The position numbers were made by a program, and so were the translations under genes. From SAR202 cluster bacterium (lineage in GTDB: Bacteria; Chloroflexota; Dehalococcoidia; Lucifugimonadales; VGZR01), in NCBI GenBank assembly GCA_016872515.1, contig VGZR01000015.1:1-55444 (forward strand): a stretch of DNA of 55,444 nt. Reading direction: 5' to 3'. The notes beneath the pieces were generated by a model. It was not told the origin of the DNA. It worked only from the letters and a program-made list of their open reading frames with translations, and did not search any database. Of the stretch, positions 55,214-55,444 are shown piece by piece. The stretch's first letter is position 1, and the number at the start of each line of letters is the position of its first letter.

Positions 55214-55444
55214 ATGTACGCTGAACGGCTTCTGCCGCACGATGCTGGCGCGGAGCACGCGGTCATCGGCTCGTTGCTGATAGACGGCCAGGCGCTGACG
55301 AGGGTGGCGCCGTTCCTGAAACCCGAGGACTTCTACCTGCCCAGAACACGCTGGTGCTTCGAGGCGAGCCTCGCGCTGTTCAACCGGGGTGAGGCCATCA
55401 ACCAAGTGACGGTGGCGCACGAGCTTTTGCTGCAGAACAGGCTC
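55214..55444 (+). CDS. dnaB: Replicative DNA helicase DnaB, N-terminal part
   Basis: 77 residues before the window ends. LPHDAGAEHAVIGSLLIDGQ and FLKPEDFYLPRTRWCFEASL are the N-terminal (primase-binding, hexamer collar) domain of DnaB. The ATG at 55214 gives a standard start before LLPHD. The position after rplI is the common bacterial arrangement. The ATPase domain is outside the window. Confidence 0.92.
   Translation, partial: MYAERLLPHDAGAEHAVIGSLLIDGQALTRVAPFLKPEDFYLPRTRWCFEASLALFNRGEAINQVTVAHELLLQNRL

Overview
The window is 55 kb of GC-rich (about 60% or more by eye) bacterial chromosome. Family III CoA-transferase, enoyl-CoA hydratases, a CocE/NonD hydrolase, CoxS/CoxM/CoxG-type genes, a TolB-like beta-propeller protein, Thr-Pro lipoprotein linkers and sigma70-type promoters with Gram-positive-like gene order (rpsP-KH-rimM, yebC-ruvC-ruvA, rplI-dnaB) together suggest a Chloroflexota lineage, perhaps Dehalococcoidia/SAR202-like. 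That placement is inference; no 16S gene is present.

Layout. 1-5.6 kb: gltX, purQ, two half-size EamA transporter genes and purL in one tightly overlapping (+) operon. 5.6-10.5 kb: fmdB-like, dtd, a D-threonine-aldolase-like PLP enzyme (-), then a 2-hydroxyacid dehydrogenase, HpcH/HpaI aldolase and a broken SDR. 10.5-15.5 kb (-): decayed TolB-like gene, nadC, GIY-YIG remnant, nadA, miaB and tRNA-Ser(GCU). 15.8-24 kb (mostly -): Ig-like/coiled-coil protein, moaE, moaD, a lipoprotein (+), a DAO fragment, CoA-transferase, Lrp-like domain protein, enoyl-CoA hydratase, thermonuclease lipoprotein and CocE hydrolase. 24.3-26 kb (+): msrA, a membrane protein and a DUF4258/DUF2283 pair. 26.1-29.6 kb: molybdenum hydroxylase FAD and FeS subunits (-), then coxG-like, BNR-repeat and enoyl-CoA hydratase genes (+). 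29.6-38.1 kb (-): gltB, acetamidase/formamidase and a NitT/TauT-type ABC transporter. 38.2-42.8 kb (-): a signalling operon (small secreted protein, broken exported protein, histidine kinase, frameshifted response regulator, frameshifted Ser/Thr kinase-REC fusion). 43-54.2 kb (-): Mrp-type ATPase, DUF59, amidase, uvrB, FG-GAP propeller gene, ruvA, PAP2, ruvC, yebC, rimM, KH protein and rpsP. 54.3-55.4 kb (+): rplI and the start of dnaB.

Functional links: NAD synthesis (nadA, nadC), purine synthesis (purQ, purL), molybdenum cofactor synthesis (moaD, moaE) feeding Mo-hydroxylases, Holliday-junction and excision repair (ruvA, ruvC, uvrB), translation (gltX, miaB, dtd, rimM, rpsP, rplI) and CoA-thioester catabolism.

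Two things stand out. First, palindromic repeats of at least three families sit between genes; one runs into the end of moaD and adds 24 residues after its essential Gly-Gly, and another bounds a decayed GIY-YIG nuclease gene like the ends of a small mobile element. Second, nine reading frames are broken by stops, frameshifts or truncation, and three proteins look internally deleted relative to their families. Whether this is genome decay or sequence error cannot be decided from the sequence alone.
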